64,000 nt of DNA from Hippasteria phrygiana (Eukaryota > Echinodermata > Asteroidea > Valvatida > Goniasteridae). The notes beneath the pieces are model-generated. The model was not told where the DNA came from. It saw only the letters and a program-made list of their open reading frames with translations, and searched no databases. Location of the stretch: assembly GCA_037893225.1 (NCBI GenBank), contig JAZGUH010000262.1, positions 1 through 64,000 on the forward strand. Direction: 5' to 3'. Positions 34,386-45,538 of the stretch are shown here, one piece after another; position 1 is the first letter of the stretch; every line of letters begins with the position of its first letter. The position numbers and the translations under genes were made by a program.

Positions 34386-36250
34386 AACTCTTAATTTCGA
34401 CCTATGTATGGTTTATGATATTTTATATTATAGACCCGTCATTAATATGAAATGACCGCCCCTCGCATTCGCTGTGCCCTGCAATTTACCACTTCCTCTG
34501 AATAGGACAAAGTTCAAGCAAACATGCCCCAACATGTTTGCTGACCGTTTTTGGTATAATATGAAGATATGAACAACAGGTAGTTTTCTCTCGCAACGGG
34601 ATATAAACAGGCAAACAGATCAACACTTTACCTGGTGCTCAATTGGGAGCAAAGTGCATTCCGCGCCCTATAAGGGGCTCAATGAATATGGGGGTCTAGA
34701 GCATACAGCTACGGCCGGCTACGTCACGCGTAGTTTTAATGGACGAATACCTAGACAATAGCCCTAGACAAGCGATTCGGACGCAGCCTTATTAGCCCCC
34801 ATTCCACTAAAAAGAAACTGAAAAATTGCTACGTCCGATAGAACGCGTTCATCAATATAACAGGTGCAATAAAATCTCAGGCATCAAATACATATAATAT
34901 GCGCACATAAAACATTCAAAGAAATAGAATAGACATAATTATTCACATTGAAATACAAAACAATAAATGTTAAGAAAAATAAAAGATCAAGAACAGAGTC
35001 ACATTGAACTGCGCTCAATAGACACCCCCATAAAACACCGACCCTGCGTGTGATTTTCTATTCAGAATGAACAATGGAGATTAGGACGTGACGATGTGAT
35101 TTCGCCAATGGGCGTCCATAATCACACCATACTCAATTCAAAATCACACCTGAAGCCTGTAAACTATTGTCCCTCCTTGACAGGGAGTACATTGTGATTT
35201 ACATCCCTGACCAATACTTTTTCGGAAGAACGCACAATCAGTTCAACTGTTATCAGAGAGATCATGTATATAGGCCTAATCGAAAATTTTGTATTTTGTG
35301 TCTTGTGTGTCTCCTGGGAAATGTTTGAAAATGTGTGCTGATGTTTGTGTTTTAGTGCACACATCAGGTGCATGTAAAAGTCACTGACCATGGAAAAATA
35401 TTGGGGGAACACTGCCATAGCCGTCCCCTCCAAAAAAATATTGGGGGGGGGCGTGTCCCCCGGGATCGCCGCCCATGATTGACGTTGACCTCTTTGTTAT
35501 TTGGAGCAGAGCTGTATTTTTCCATCTTTTTTGTACAAAAACTGCCGCGCTCTATACTAGTCGGTGCATGCCAGAAAATGATAATGGCTACCCGTGTCAC
35601 CGTGAGGCATCTCATGTGTTTGTCCCAATTGCAAGTTCACTTTGGTGGTCAGTGATCTTGTAACCACTGCCCCCTTTATCAGTGTTGATCGTAAAAACAC
35701 CCTCTTTAATGGAAAACTAGATATAAAATATTGAACTGACTGGGGGTCATTTCTTGTTGCGTGGGTCAATATCAATGTCGTTCGTCATGAACTTTTGTGC
35801 ACCGTAAACTAAAAGGGGCCAGCATTTATTTTACCGTCGAATTAATTTTAGTGGTGTTTTGTTTTATTTTTAATAGTCTGTAAAATTGTTTTTTTGTCAG
35901 CTGTTGTTGGTGTTGCATTTTGTATTGCTCATAAAGTGCTCATGCAAAAAGCGCGTTCTGTGTGCGCGCATTTGCCTCATACGATATGTACATGCACCAA
36001 GATCAATCAACGGCGCGGCGGTAGTCTATATTGTGGTTGTTTTGTTTTCGTTTTATCGCTATATGGTCACGTTGTTTCAAAAGTCTCTTTAAAGGTCTTT
36101 TCATGTTTTCAGTTCAGTGGAATTATAGTCAGGCATTCTACCCACACTAACTTGCTGTTACCAACTTTCAAAAAAGGGTTCTCTATTTTAATAGCATGGC
36201 ACGAAATGACCTTTAGCACATCGAGAATCAAACTCAACAAAAGTAAACTC
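34386..36250. other. B-specific interval, no gene seen
   Basis: AT-rich noncoding sequence. 35,390-35,480 is G/C-rich with ACGCCCCCCCC-like inverted runs that may be a MITE fragment. 36,255-36,305 repeats the ACCGGAACAGTACTTTCCAG motif found at 12,066 in copy A. Confidence 0.45.
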
Positions 36251-36306
36251 AAGGGTTCAAACCGCACTTTGAGTACCGGAACAGTACTTTCCAGGGGACC
36301 GGCTCA

Positions 36307-37480
36307 AAAGCTCAACCATGCAGAAGATCTAAATTTGTTTGGTAATAGTGTGTTTTTGTGTTGCTTTTGTTTTATGTTGGCTAACTATAACAGGCTACAT
36401 GCATGTATTGTAGACCTACATACATCATGCAGCCGATCATGTTTATTGCAATTTCAACCAAATATCCCACACACTCGCAATTATGTGTTGTAGTTGAGCA
36501 TACAACAGGGAGAGCTACAGTCATGTGTACGTTTGAGAACTAGTAAAACAAAACAACTTGAAGGCCTACAGATAAATGCTGAATGAAAGTAGAGAATTTG
36601 GCATGATGAACATGTACGGGTTCGATTACTCAGTCATCATGGCATTGACACATCGTGGTTTATGCAGTCTAGAAAACACCCATTGTCAAATGCCAGGAAC
36701 CTCCGATACCGTCTTCGTGTTCATCTGTGTGTACTAAACACTGTTTAAAACAGTAAATCCAGTCATGTAGTCGTACTTTCCCAATACTTCCGAGGACAAT
36801 GCTTTGTGTTTCCTATTGTTCCTTTAATATAACCCAACCCTATAGACTAAGCACGTATTTTTACTTGCGAGGGCCGATTTCAACAAAAGGCTTGAGTTGC
36901 GAGGACTGAAACTTTCAGTGAAAGGTTTCTTTGTATTTTCTTTCCCCTCTTGTCCTCGGAAGTATATACAGAACCTGTACACCAGAACACACTCGCAGAC
37001 CACTGAAAAATCCCCCCAAAAAACGTTATTTTACAGTAATAAATTCAAATAAAAAGTCGGAAATACCCTTTAAAACCTTCTCATAGATTTCCAATACAGG
37101 GCAGTGGAAAAGCCTGAAAACATTTGTAGGAAAAGGATATGATTTCTGGCTTTTTTATCGTGCTGTTTTTCTACTAGCAAGTAGCATATGGCACCGTGCA
37201 TGTGTCGCTTCAAGTCTGGTGCCTAGTAACTTGACCTTGAGTGTGTGTACGTAGCTGACTAGTCTGAAATCCCATAGTATTGTGCGGTAAGTGGACATAG
37301 AATATGTGATATGTTCATGATGTCGTCTGCTATTTTCCTTGGTTAATTTTCAAGGGGAAGGACTCATAATTCAGCTTGGTAACGTATATTTTTGAATTCG
37401 GGGCACATTAATTGGGTATAAAAAGTATGTTACACCTTTCCACTAAAAAAATGCCTCTTCATTTAACCTTTTTTGAAATC
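36307..37480. repeat. Internal repeat of copy B, second instance
   Basis: Second copy of 31,880-32,800, continuing smoothly into sequence collinear with copy A to 38,620. It contains an extra 182-bp element at 36,784. Confidence 0.85.
36784..36965. mobile_element. 182-bp MITE with perfect 16-bp inverted ends
   Basis: Ends ATACTTCCGAGGACAA and TTGTCCTCGGAAGTAT. The homologous segment near 32,289 lacks it and about 25 bp of surrounding sequence. Target duplication not resolved. Confidence 0.65.
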
Positions 37481-38670
37481 TCGCCTAGACTAAAAGGAGT
37501 ATGTGTGGCTTTAACTTCAAGAATTTCAAAAGTTGTTTAAATAATGTACTTGTGACTTGAATTGAAAAAAAAATGACTTAGCGGTGTCAAGTTTTTGAAA
37601 GTTGTTTAGGCCTATGCGTTTGTACATTAGGATTTTGAAATTGCTAACCTTTCATAACATTTTTATCATGCCGTAATTTGTAGACGATTTTATCGCCATA
37701 TCGGCGATATAGCGGGATAAAATATCGGCTACAAAAACAAAATCAGTATCGCCAGCGCTAGGTCAGAAGCTGATTATGAAACACTAGAAGTCACCAGGGC
37801 ACGTGTTAAAGTGGGGGAGATCCAAATCTGCATCACGCTGTCATGAAACTGGGTATTTTATTTAATTGAATGGCAAATAAATATTTTAAGATCGAAAATT
37901 GGGGTGGGTGGGTGGGTCGAACAAATTTCGAAAAATAATCGACATTTTAAAACATTGAACATTTTGAATGGCCCCTATTAAATGGGTAAAGGGTGTTTTC
38001 AAATTCCTTGGTTTACGTCAAGGCCGTCTTTGATTACTAAGAGCCCTATATACCGCTTTTGTGTCGATTGCAAACTGGACCTTGACCTGGTGCCATAGAA
38101 ACTTTACGACGGGATTTTACTGGATAAGGGCATTATGTGGATCTATTTCAGCAAATATTAAAAATGTTGACAAACTTTATTCCCTGCAATTTAACCCCCC
38201 CCCCCCCATTTCGCCTCAAATATCATGCATGCAAGAACATAATGATATTTGTTTGGTTTTTCTTATTCTGTGATATTGGACAGTTGCTCTTGCTTTTGTT
38301 TTGTTTTCACCATAAATCATCACGTTTAGGTTCACATGACACTTTATAATATTAGGGCGTCCATTTTTACTTCTGTGGTTCTCATATTTTTTCGATTGAA
38401 AGGAGGGTCTTTCGGTAGAAAAAAAATAATAACAAATCTGGGGTAAATAAATAACTTGCTGAACGTACATGAGGCTATATAAAAATGGTGCATAAGTGTT
38501 AAATGTATGTCTGTCTTGTTCTGAATTAACTTTTATCAATTTGCAGAAGCGAAATATGATTTAAGAGTCCTGCTGTGCTATAAATAACCGTTTCGCGTGC
38601 CGCATCACACTTTCCGTGGATGATTTTTAAATTATAAAACAAATAAACAAAAGTTAAATGAACTGAAAAA
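37481..38670. other. Duplicated noncoding block, copy B
   Basis: Collinear with 13,165-14,345. Holds a poly-C run at 38,191. No gene seen. Confidence 0.55.
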
Positions 38671-38796
38671 GATTTGAATCAGCTTTGGCAAATTTAGATT
38701 TTAGATTTTCGATTTACGTTAGTTTTTCTTAAAAAGATAAAGAAAAGAAAAACTAACGTCAATCCAAAATCTAAATTTGCCAAAGATGATTCAAAT
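38671..38796. repeat. AT-rich hairpin, copy B
   Basis: Counterpart of 16,974-17,091 with a longer stem including ACGTTAGTTTTTCTT and AAGAAAAACTAACGT. The preserved outer stem in both copies suggests an old foldback element. Confidence 0.75.
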
Positions 38797-39841
38797 GACT
38801 TTACTTGTAATTTCAGTTACATGTTGTAGAAAAATTAATTGCTTTAAGGATTTGAACATTAGTGGAATACACGTTAGCCCCAGTGGTGTGGGTCATTTGC
38901 ACTGTTTTATACAGTGTCTGCCATTCATTGTCCATGTCCATGTACGCGCGCGTGCTTTGGGTGCGCAAAAACTTAGCATAATTACTTGTCAGTGTTCGTG
39001 CCGCTGTGAATGCACGTACAAGAAGAATACTGCACATAATTGTCCACGAAATTGGAAAATTATTTTTGATTATTTAATTTATCTTAATAAGAAATTCCAG
39101 ACATGGTCGGGGGCATTCTTCGGTTAGAAGCCAAAAATTATAATTATAATAACAAAGAGACGCCCTAATTTTACCATTACAAAATGGGGACAATTGGCGA
39201 CAGTCTCCGGTTCGCATTATTTAAAGGAAATTACATTTTCTGTTCATTGGAATTCTCGTCAAATAGACATTTTACTTAGACTAACTGGACAAAGAAGTTG
39301 TCACCACTTTTGCAAAACGTTGCTACTGTCGTTCTATTAATAGTAAAATATATTGTTCCTTTATCATATCGTGAATCAAACCGCAAATTTCAAGGCGGAC
39401 TTACGGGGCGTTATCAAGTTGCTTTGTCTACGTCAATGCCTCCATCGATAATATTAATGACCTCTTGTGACAATTTGTTTTCCAATATTGTAATAAACCG
39501 AAACTTAGACTGATATCACGAAGAAAAACTAAGGGTTAACAGTTTGGACATGTATACCTTCTATTGTGATACCGCCTGCAGTATAGCTTGGTGTCAATCC
39601 GTATCAGGCACGTACGTTGGATCTTTGATTCGACGGTGTGTGTTCGGGTGTAAAAGTTAATTCTGTCCCCGTCCCCCCCCCCCCCCCCCCCCCTAATAAA
39701 TCTGGCCCCGTGCGCTTATTTTATCTTCCGTAGGCGGGTAAAGCAACGTTAATGAATAACTCAGTGGTTGCATTGATCACTGCACAGCTTCCCCCGGCCC
39801 CTTAAATAAAAAATATCCCAAAGATATCACAGTAAAGAAAA

Positions 39842-39915
39842 ATGGGTACAGGTGGATTCGAACCAGGGACCTTTTGGGCCATAACCCCATCCCACTATAT
39901 ATCCACTAGACTAGT
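39842..39915 (-). other. tRNA-like sequence, copy B
   Basis: Nearly identical to 18,132-18,205, including the B box GGTTCGAATCC. Confidence 0.5.
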
Positions 39916-40261
39916 ATGTAGCAGCTCGACAACAGCCGTTCTTTAAAATGATTGAATGCAACTATAGTTGACTAAATAATAACAATGCTGTGACGTTCTG
40001 TTCTATTACAATGAATAAACATAACTTTCTCATCAAAACTACCGGCACTGAATTATTCATGATTATGCTCAACCGGCTTACGGAAAAAAATACACTGAAT
40101 CTTCGATTGAACGGTGTGTGTTCGGGATTGGGAGGGACAGGTTTTTGTCGAGGCTTTACGAAACAATTTGGTAAAATATTCTTTAAAATGCGACCCCGTT
40201 TATCCTCAAGGGATGGGAGGGGCGGGGACTAATTTTGAAAAGAAGGCGCTTTCATTCCGAA

Positions 40262-40520
40262 GTGTTGTTTTGCTTCTCGGCCAACTTTGCGGAAAAGGCT
40301 TTGTTTTTGTTCTGATTTTTGGCTTTTCTGCAAGCTTTGCGCAAAAGGCTTTGTTTTTGTTCTGATTTTCTTTTTGCTTTTCCGACGAGTCGGAAAAGGC
40401 TTTGTTTTTGGTCCTGATTTTTTTGGGGGGGCTTTTCCGACAACCAGTCGGAAAAGGCCAATTTTCTTTTATTTTTGCTTTTCCGTTAACAGCGGCAAAC
40501 CTTTGCTTTTGTTCTGTTCG
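40262..40520. repeat. Tandem repeat of about 60 bp at duplication edge
   Basis: Four degenerate units containing GGAAAAGGCTTTGTTTTTG and GATTTTTGGCTTTTC. Copy A has only a trace near 18,550, so the array grew in or beyond copy B. It marks the right edge of the duplication. Confidence 0.75.
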
Positions 40521-41250
40521 CGCGATTGTGTATTTTAGTACACTTTCGCCCAGGCATGAACACAATCTGCCTTCTAGTGCAGACATCCTACCACTCGATC
40601 ACCAAGCTTGCTGAGCTTGAGTCGGCTGGTTGGTTCGAATTAGATATAGCAGCGGGTACCGCAATAAAACTATTCATATTTTTACTGTTTATCACTCGCA
40701 ACACACTTTGTTTTACAACTTTTACCTTATTTGGGTATACATTGTACAGTTAATTACACAAATTAATCAAGGAGCTTGTAACAAAGTGTATTTTTTTAAA
40801 GTGTAGCTTGGGAAACATAACACGGACCATGGCCAATGATATATCAACATAAAGCTTATTATAGCAGTATAAACTGTTACCAATTGTAATTTTTGTTCAA
40901 ATTTTACCGTTTATATAATTGTTTGCAACCATTGTAAATGTTTAACTTTTACTGTAAACCAAATATTTTAGTCCTTGGACTTTTTCTTTAGTGGCTATTT
41001 TTAATAATAAAACCAGAAATGAAATGAAACATAAAAAGCTGTTTTCAAAAAAAACATGAAACAAGTGAAGTGTATGTCTTGAAACACAAAAATGAAGAAA
41101 GTCCATTGAAAAATAGTGCCTGACAACACCATTCCACATAGTGTCCCTGATGGGATTTCAACTGGGGTCACCAAAGATGGCAGGGTGAGGATGGATGGCC
41201 AATCGATGAAAGTAATGAACTGTAACAAAAACTGCAGCTCGTAAAATCTA
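40521..41250. other. Downstream flank of TEN1
   Basis: Probable TEN1 3' UTR and intergenic sequence on the minus strand. No clear AATAAA was found. Confidence 0.45.
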
Positions 41251-43649
41251 TCACATCCCCGCATCATCTGTGTCCGGCCGATTCCTCTGTTCGAAAAATC
41301 TCCGCTGCGCATCCAGTGCTTTGTAGTACATCACCACATCGACGCCGTCTACACATCGCACGACTCGTGCCCGCAGTATAGGCTGGCTGTTCCCTACTGC
41401 GTCAACCTCCCCAAGGAATTGAAACACTGAGCCAGGCCTCGCTGCGAATGGCTCGATGAGTCTTGTGTCCACATGGAGTCGGTGACTGCAGTGTTGCTCC
41501 ACACTGCACACAACGGCTTGCTGCTTCATGCAGTCATGGCGTTCCAACCTGTGCATGTTTTCAAATATTAAAATAATAATGAAATAAAAACACTGCTCTG
41601 CAAAACTGCTTATCAACTTCAATGACCTGGGCCCCCAAAACAATTCACTGCCGAGGCCAAGTAAAAAAAAAACACCAGTTGATCGTCCCAGCCGCATCCT
41701 TTTTTGAAGCCGCATCCTCTTTTTGTTATTTGTTATTGTTTTCGCCCAAAAAGCTAGATTTTTCATGCATTTCGCTTGAAAAGAACATGCATAAACAATT
41801 GGGTACACACATAGGTACACACTGTTCTAACATGGATATTTTGACGAGTAGAATAGCTAATAAACAGCTGGCGGTTATTTTGAACTAAACATTTGGCGAC
41901 CTTTTTAATTTAAATGCTTAGTGGCTATCTTGGAACAAAATAACAAAAAAGCCCTCATCATGGATTTGTTGACATTGTTTCAAAATTGGGACGGATTCGA
42001 CTGATTTTCTGGTGTGCGCAAGCAAGGCAAATATGTCAAAAAGTAACAGACAGAATTTGGGGGTAAACGTTGCAGCTGTTTTTGTATTTACAGTGCATGA
42101 AAAAAACAGTTATTATTTTTGCTGTACAAGATAGTGGCTGGGCTCTGACAAGGACAAGGACGGTTGTCAGTCACTTCGCCCAAAAACCACATCGCCCTCA
42201 ACCACTTCGCCCAAAAACCATTTTAATACCAGTGTATCAGTTCTAACATGGAGGAAGGAACACCTGCCTCCATGGTTCTAACTGAATGTTACTGCATGAG
42301 GCTTTTTGAGAAAAATGTCACCGCCACTGCCCTGGAAGAGTTTTAAGCCAAAAAAGATAGGGCCTATTCGTGTTTTTTGAAAGTACAAAATTACTTTGTG
42401 TTTTGCCCAACTTACTAGTTCTTTTTAGCGTTTTTTTTTTTCGCCCTTCCCGTACGGTATTAAGCAGGAATCACGACAATACTGGAATAAGTTAAAACCT
42501 TCTTATTGTATATATGCAGATTTAATTTATTTGTGTGGGAAAATGTACTTGTATGCGTGTATTTTAATGCCATTTACGCGTTTGTAATATAGGTTTTGCG
42601 GCCAATTTGCCGTTTTCGTTATTTGGTCATTCAAATTCGCGTGGTTTTTACACAACCGGAATTCATGTGTCCGTATTGCGTTATGCGTAAAAATGGAATT
42701 TCACGGAAAGCAATGGATCACGCGAAACGGATAACGCAATGCGCATATAATCGCAATACATTTGGCCATGGAGGTAGTTGTACTCCATGGTTTGGCCGGC
42801 AGGCATTCAGTTTCAATGTTTAACTTGCACCCAAGATTTTGTTCCTAATTTTCGTTTTCGTTTAGGGACATTCTATTCCGTTTTGATGGTGCATTCTAGA
42901 CTTTTTTTGCGTTCTTATATTGAGTTTTGTGACATCCTTTTGTGACCATGCTTTTCTTTTCTTATTTTAATTATAGTATGGGAAATTATTTTCATCAATT
43001 TGTCATTCAGATTATTACGATTTTTATAATTCAAACAATCCACAAGGGAAACTGACTAGGTAATCTTGAATACATTTTCAAAGTGAACAAAGAAACTGGC
43101 ATGAGCGGGATTCGAACCTGCGACCTCCGGGTTACCGTACCTGTGCTCTTCCAACTGGGATATCTTGCCCTATGGGCACCCACCCGAACAAAGATACTGA
43201 CAATTTGGGAAACCGCCAACATAGGGCAAGATAGCTCAGTTGGAAAAGCGCCGGTACGGTAACCCAGAGGTCGCAGGTTCGAATCCCGCTCATGCCAGTT
43301 TCTTTGTTCACTTTGAAAATGATTTTTATAATTGATATATTTTCCAAGAGGTTTCTTTTTTATTACATTATAAATGTTTGTAAAACATTACATTATACAT
43401 GTAACATCTTAACTGATATAAGGGATGACTGATGAATTGAAAATATGTCATACAGATTGGGCGAAGGGGTAATTGGGCGAAGTGGTTGAGGGCGAACTGG
43501 TTTTTGGGCGAAGTGACTGTGTAAAGCACAAGCCCAAGTTTTAATACGTACCTCGCCATAACCCGAACATGTCCAGTGATTCGCGGCGATCTATTAATCA
43601 CTTCACCAAGTCTGAGTACTTGCCCGGTTTCTGGGAGGTTCCAGGCCAT
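41251..43649 (-). CDS. TEN1: TEN1, CST telomere-capping complex subunit
   Basis: Two exons, 43552-43649 and 41251-41548 (complement), give 131 residues; the human protein is about 123. Exon 1 starts at ATG 43649 (MAWNLPETGQVLRLGEV, then GHVRVMA) after an upstream in-frame stop; the split codon completes as Arg and exon 2 continues LERHDC. The stretch RLIEPFAARPGSVFQFLGEV, then ILRARVVRCVDGVD and ALDAQRRFFEQRN, aligns with vertebrate TEN1 (LVEPF, GSLY, LGEL, ARVLTCVEG). TEN1 is a small OB-fold protein that joins STN1 and CTC1 on telomeric single-stranded DNA in the nucleus. Donor GTACGT and an acceptor CAG fit. The 2-kb intron is mostly a CACTTCGCCC-family element ending only 24 bp from the donor. 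Confidence 0.85.
42247..42274. mobile_element. CATGGAG micro-palindrome, copy 2
   Basis: 28 bp, CATGGAGGAAGGA.../...CCTGCCTCCATG, with exact GTTCTAA on both sides (42,240-42,246 and 42,275-42,281). Confidence 0.8.
42767..42789. mobile_element. CATGGAG micro-palindrome, copy 3
   Basis: 23 bp, CATGGAGGTAG.../...TACTCCATG, with flanks ATTTGGC (42,760-42,766) and GTTTGGC (42,790-42,796), six of seven matching. Confidence 0.75.
43079..43320. mobile_element. Inverted pair of tRNA-derived SINEs
   Basis: Two tRNA-like heads face each other. The minus copy has B box at 43,108-43,118. The plus copy has A box TAGCTCAGTTGG at 43,232-43,243 and B box GGTTCGAATCC at 43,276-43,286. Outer tails CAAAGTGAACAAAGAAACTG and its complement pair, giving a hairpin of over 200 bp. 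No functional anticodon arm could be folded. Confidence 0.7.
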
Positions 43650-44632
43650 CGTTGGCACTTAAAGGTCGACATATCCCAACAATAATTGTTGCAAAATTAA
43701 TAATAACCGCAACATTCATCAGATTCAGAACGCGCGCCGAGCACACTTTGTTGTTTACTTCCGCTCAGTGCTGTAGCGCCCCCTGCCGGTGAATTGAAGA
43801 AAAATTCTTAAAGTGGCCTCCTAACTTTTAATATGCATGGAGCCGGAGGGGCCGGTAGCGGGTTGGGGGGGGGGGGGGGGGGGGGGGGGGGGCTATATAG
43901 GGGTTGGGCGGCTTTAAGCCTTTAAAACGAGGGACTTTTGGACAATGACCAATACAAATTCTCAAGAAAAGTTTTTACCCAATATAAAAAGGTCCTCCCC
44001 AGCCAATTTCCCTTCCGCTGAACAAAATACATTCACCACAAATATTTTCTGCTCTTAAAGTTTCCAAACAAATTCACTTTTTTATTTGTGATCGTCAAAG
44101 TATTAATATACATTGTAGCTTTGGTAATGATCACAAAACAAAATTAATTAGTTTCAATCTTAAAGCTTACTGTCTATAAATCCCCAACTCCCTGTATAGT
44201 GTTAGGCCTTAGTTAAAACCTAGATCCGCCCCTGAAAATCATATTGAAATTGAAGGATTCAGGACTGTTGGGGTTAAAGATGGTACCAGTACCAATTATT
44301 GTCATTTTCAAGAACAAAATTGTATCCCAACACCTCAAAAAATGCCTGGTTGTGGTTTTCCAAACCAAACTGGCATCCCCAAAATGATTTTTGTCAAGTG
44401 CATTTTCTAGGGATGGTCATGCATCATTAGATTGTACTTTGGAATGCTCTTTCCAACAATAGCAATTTTTCGAAGAATGCATTATGTAGCCCAAATGGCC
44501 ATCTCCAAAGTAATGTGTCCTTTAACTTGTCCGACTGTAGTAAAACAAAAAAGAAGGTTGAATAGAAACCCTGGTATTTATGTTTAATGCCCCCTGGAAC
44601 TTCTGTTGTACACTTTAATGTGTTTTGCTGCA
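43650..44632. other. TEN1 upstream region and ZNF1 3' flank
   Basis: 43,735-43,800 is GC-rich and likely the TEN1 promoter area. A G-run lies at 43,866-43,892. From about 44,430 the sequence is probably ZNF1 3' UTR. No other gene seen. Confidence 0.5.
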
Positions 44633-45538
44633 TCAAACCCGCACTGTATATGCGCTGTGGTCTGAACTCTCACATTGGATCTTAGTGTGCTTCGCCTCAA
44701 TATGTTTCTTAAGACCGATCTTCAGAGAGAAGACCTTGTCGCAATCTTTGCACTGGAACGGCTTATTGTGGGTGTTACTGTGATCGCTAAGCCCTCGCTT
44801 AGTGGTGAATGCCCGATTGCAGATGCCACAGACAAACTGCTTCTCTGCAGAGTGAAGCTTCTTGTGATGATTCAGAGAGGACGGGTGCGCGAAAGCCTTG
44901 TCGCACGTGTCACACTTGTGTGGTTCCTCCGCACTGTGAATCATCTTATGGCTTTTGAGGCGGTTCGACTGTGTGAAAGCCTTGTTGCAGATGTCGCAGA
45001 CATAGGGTCGGTCCCCAGTGTGGATCCTCTTGTGGACCAACAGATGCTTTACGTCCCTGAAAGCCTTACCACAAAAGTTGCATTTGTACGGTTTCTCGCC
45101 GGTGTGGGTCCGCTCGTGGATTTTCAGGCAGGCCTTGTTCTGGTAGGCCTTCTTGCAAATGCTGCACAGGTACTTCTTTTCTGGTTCCGCATCCGAATGG
45201 GTCAGTTGGTGCCTCTTCAGACTACTTTCTTGCGAGAAGCCTCTGTGGCATGTGGTGCAAACAAAAGGCTTCTCTCCGGTGTGAACTCGCTGGTGACGGG
45301 TTAAATTGGCCTGCACTGCAAAGACTTTGTTGCATACGTCGCAAGGATACTGCTTCAGTCCACCACTGGCCGCAGCTGGGATGGATTTGTCGGGGCAGAT
45401 GCTGGACAGCAGAACTTTGTTGGCAGTGTGGCTCTTCTGGTGTTCGTCAAGTATTTGCTTTTTCATGAAAGCTTGCCCGCATGTCATGGTGCAGACAAAT
45501 ACACACGGTAAGCTGGAATCCTCTGCTGGCGATGACAT
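44633..45538 (-). CDS. C2H2 zinc-finger protein, nine fingers (ZNF copy 1)
   Basis: A single-exon frame of 301 codons starting ATG 45538 (MSSPAEDSSLPCVFVC). A divergent first finger (CTMTCGQAF...H-x3-H, residues about 15-38) is followed by a linker with [10 protein letters not shown], then eight tandem classical fingers from residue about 64 to the end, most joined by HTGEKP-type or HSAEEP-type linkers. Such arrays bind DNA in the nucleus, each finger reading about three bases; no KRAB, SCAN or BTB domain is present, so any repressor or activator role is unknown. A 299-residue paralog lies 5.6 kb away in the same orientation. Upstream sequence may include an untranslated exon. Confidence 0.88.
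   Translation of the reverse strand: MSSPAEDSSLPCVFVCTMTCGQAFMKKQILDEHQKSHTANKVLLSSICPDKSIPAAASGGLKQYPCDVCNKVFAVQANLTRHQRVHTGEKPFVCTTCHRGFSQESSLKRHQLTHSDAEPEKKYLCSICKKAYQNKACLKIHERTHTGEKPYKCNFCGKAFRDVKHLLVHKRIHTGDRPYVCDICNKAFTQSNRLKSHKMIHSAEEPHKCDTCDKAFAHPSSLNHHKKLHSAEKQFVCGICNRAFTTKRGLSDHSNTHNKPFQCKDCDKVFSLKIGLKKHIEAKHTKIQCESSDHSAYTVRV

Larger units (their letters stand above)
21151..40270. repeat. Segmental duplication, copy B
   Basis: Head-to-tail partner of copy A; starts GTTGGTAACAGAACCAATAC against the opening bases of the window. It differs by its own insertions: a MITE at 21,891, a possible solo LTR near 24,867, a 1.1-kb element at 27,526 and extra material at 31,880-36,310 that includes an internal repeat. 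Confidence 0.93.
42162..43527. mobile_element. CACTTCGCCC element 3, in TEN1 intron
   Basis: Begins GGTTGTCAGTCACTTCGCCC and ends GGGCGAAGTGACTGTGTAAAGC. Terminal arrays are short (about 3-4 units each). Shares its 42,826-42,970 interior with element 2. Carries two micro-palindromes and an inverted pair of SINEs. No transposase. Confidence 0.72.

Noticed and set aside
35894..36493. 199-codon plus-strand frame
   Set aside because: Crosses a repeat junction at about 36,305 and has no recognisable domain or signal.
43222..43296. Functional tRNA gene
   Set aside because: A and B boxes are good, but the anticodon arm does not form a normal 5-bp stem with a 7-base loop, and the sequence recurs with SINE flanks.
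44675..45304. 209-codon frame antisense to ZNF1
   Set aside because: Shadow of the zinc-finger gene; same for frames at 45,250-45,581 and 50,823-51,127.
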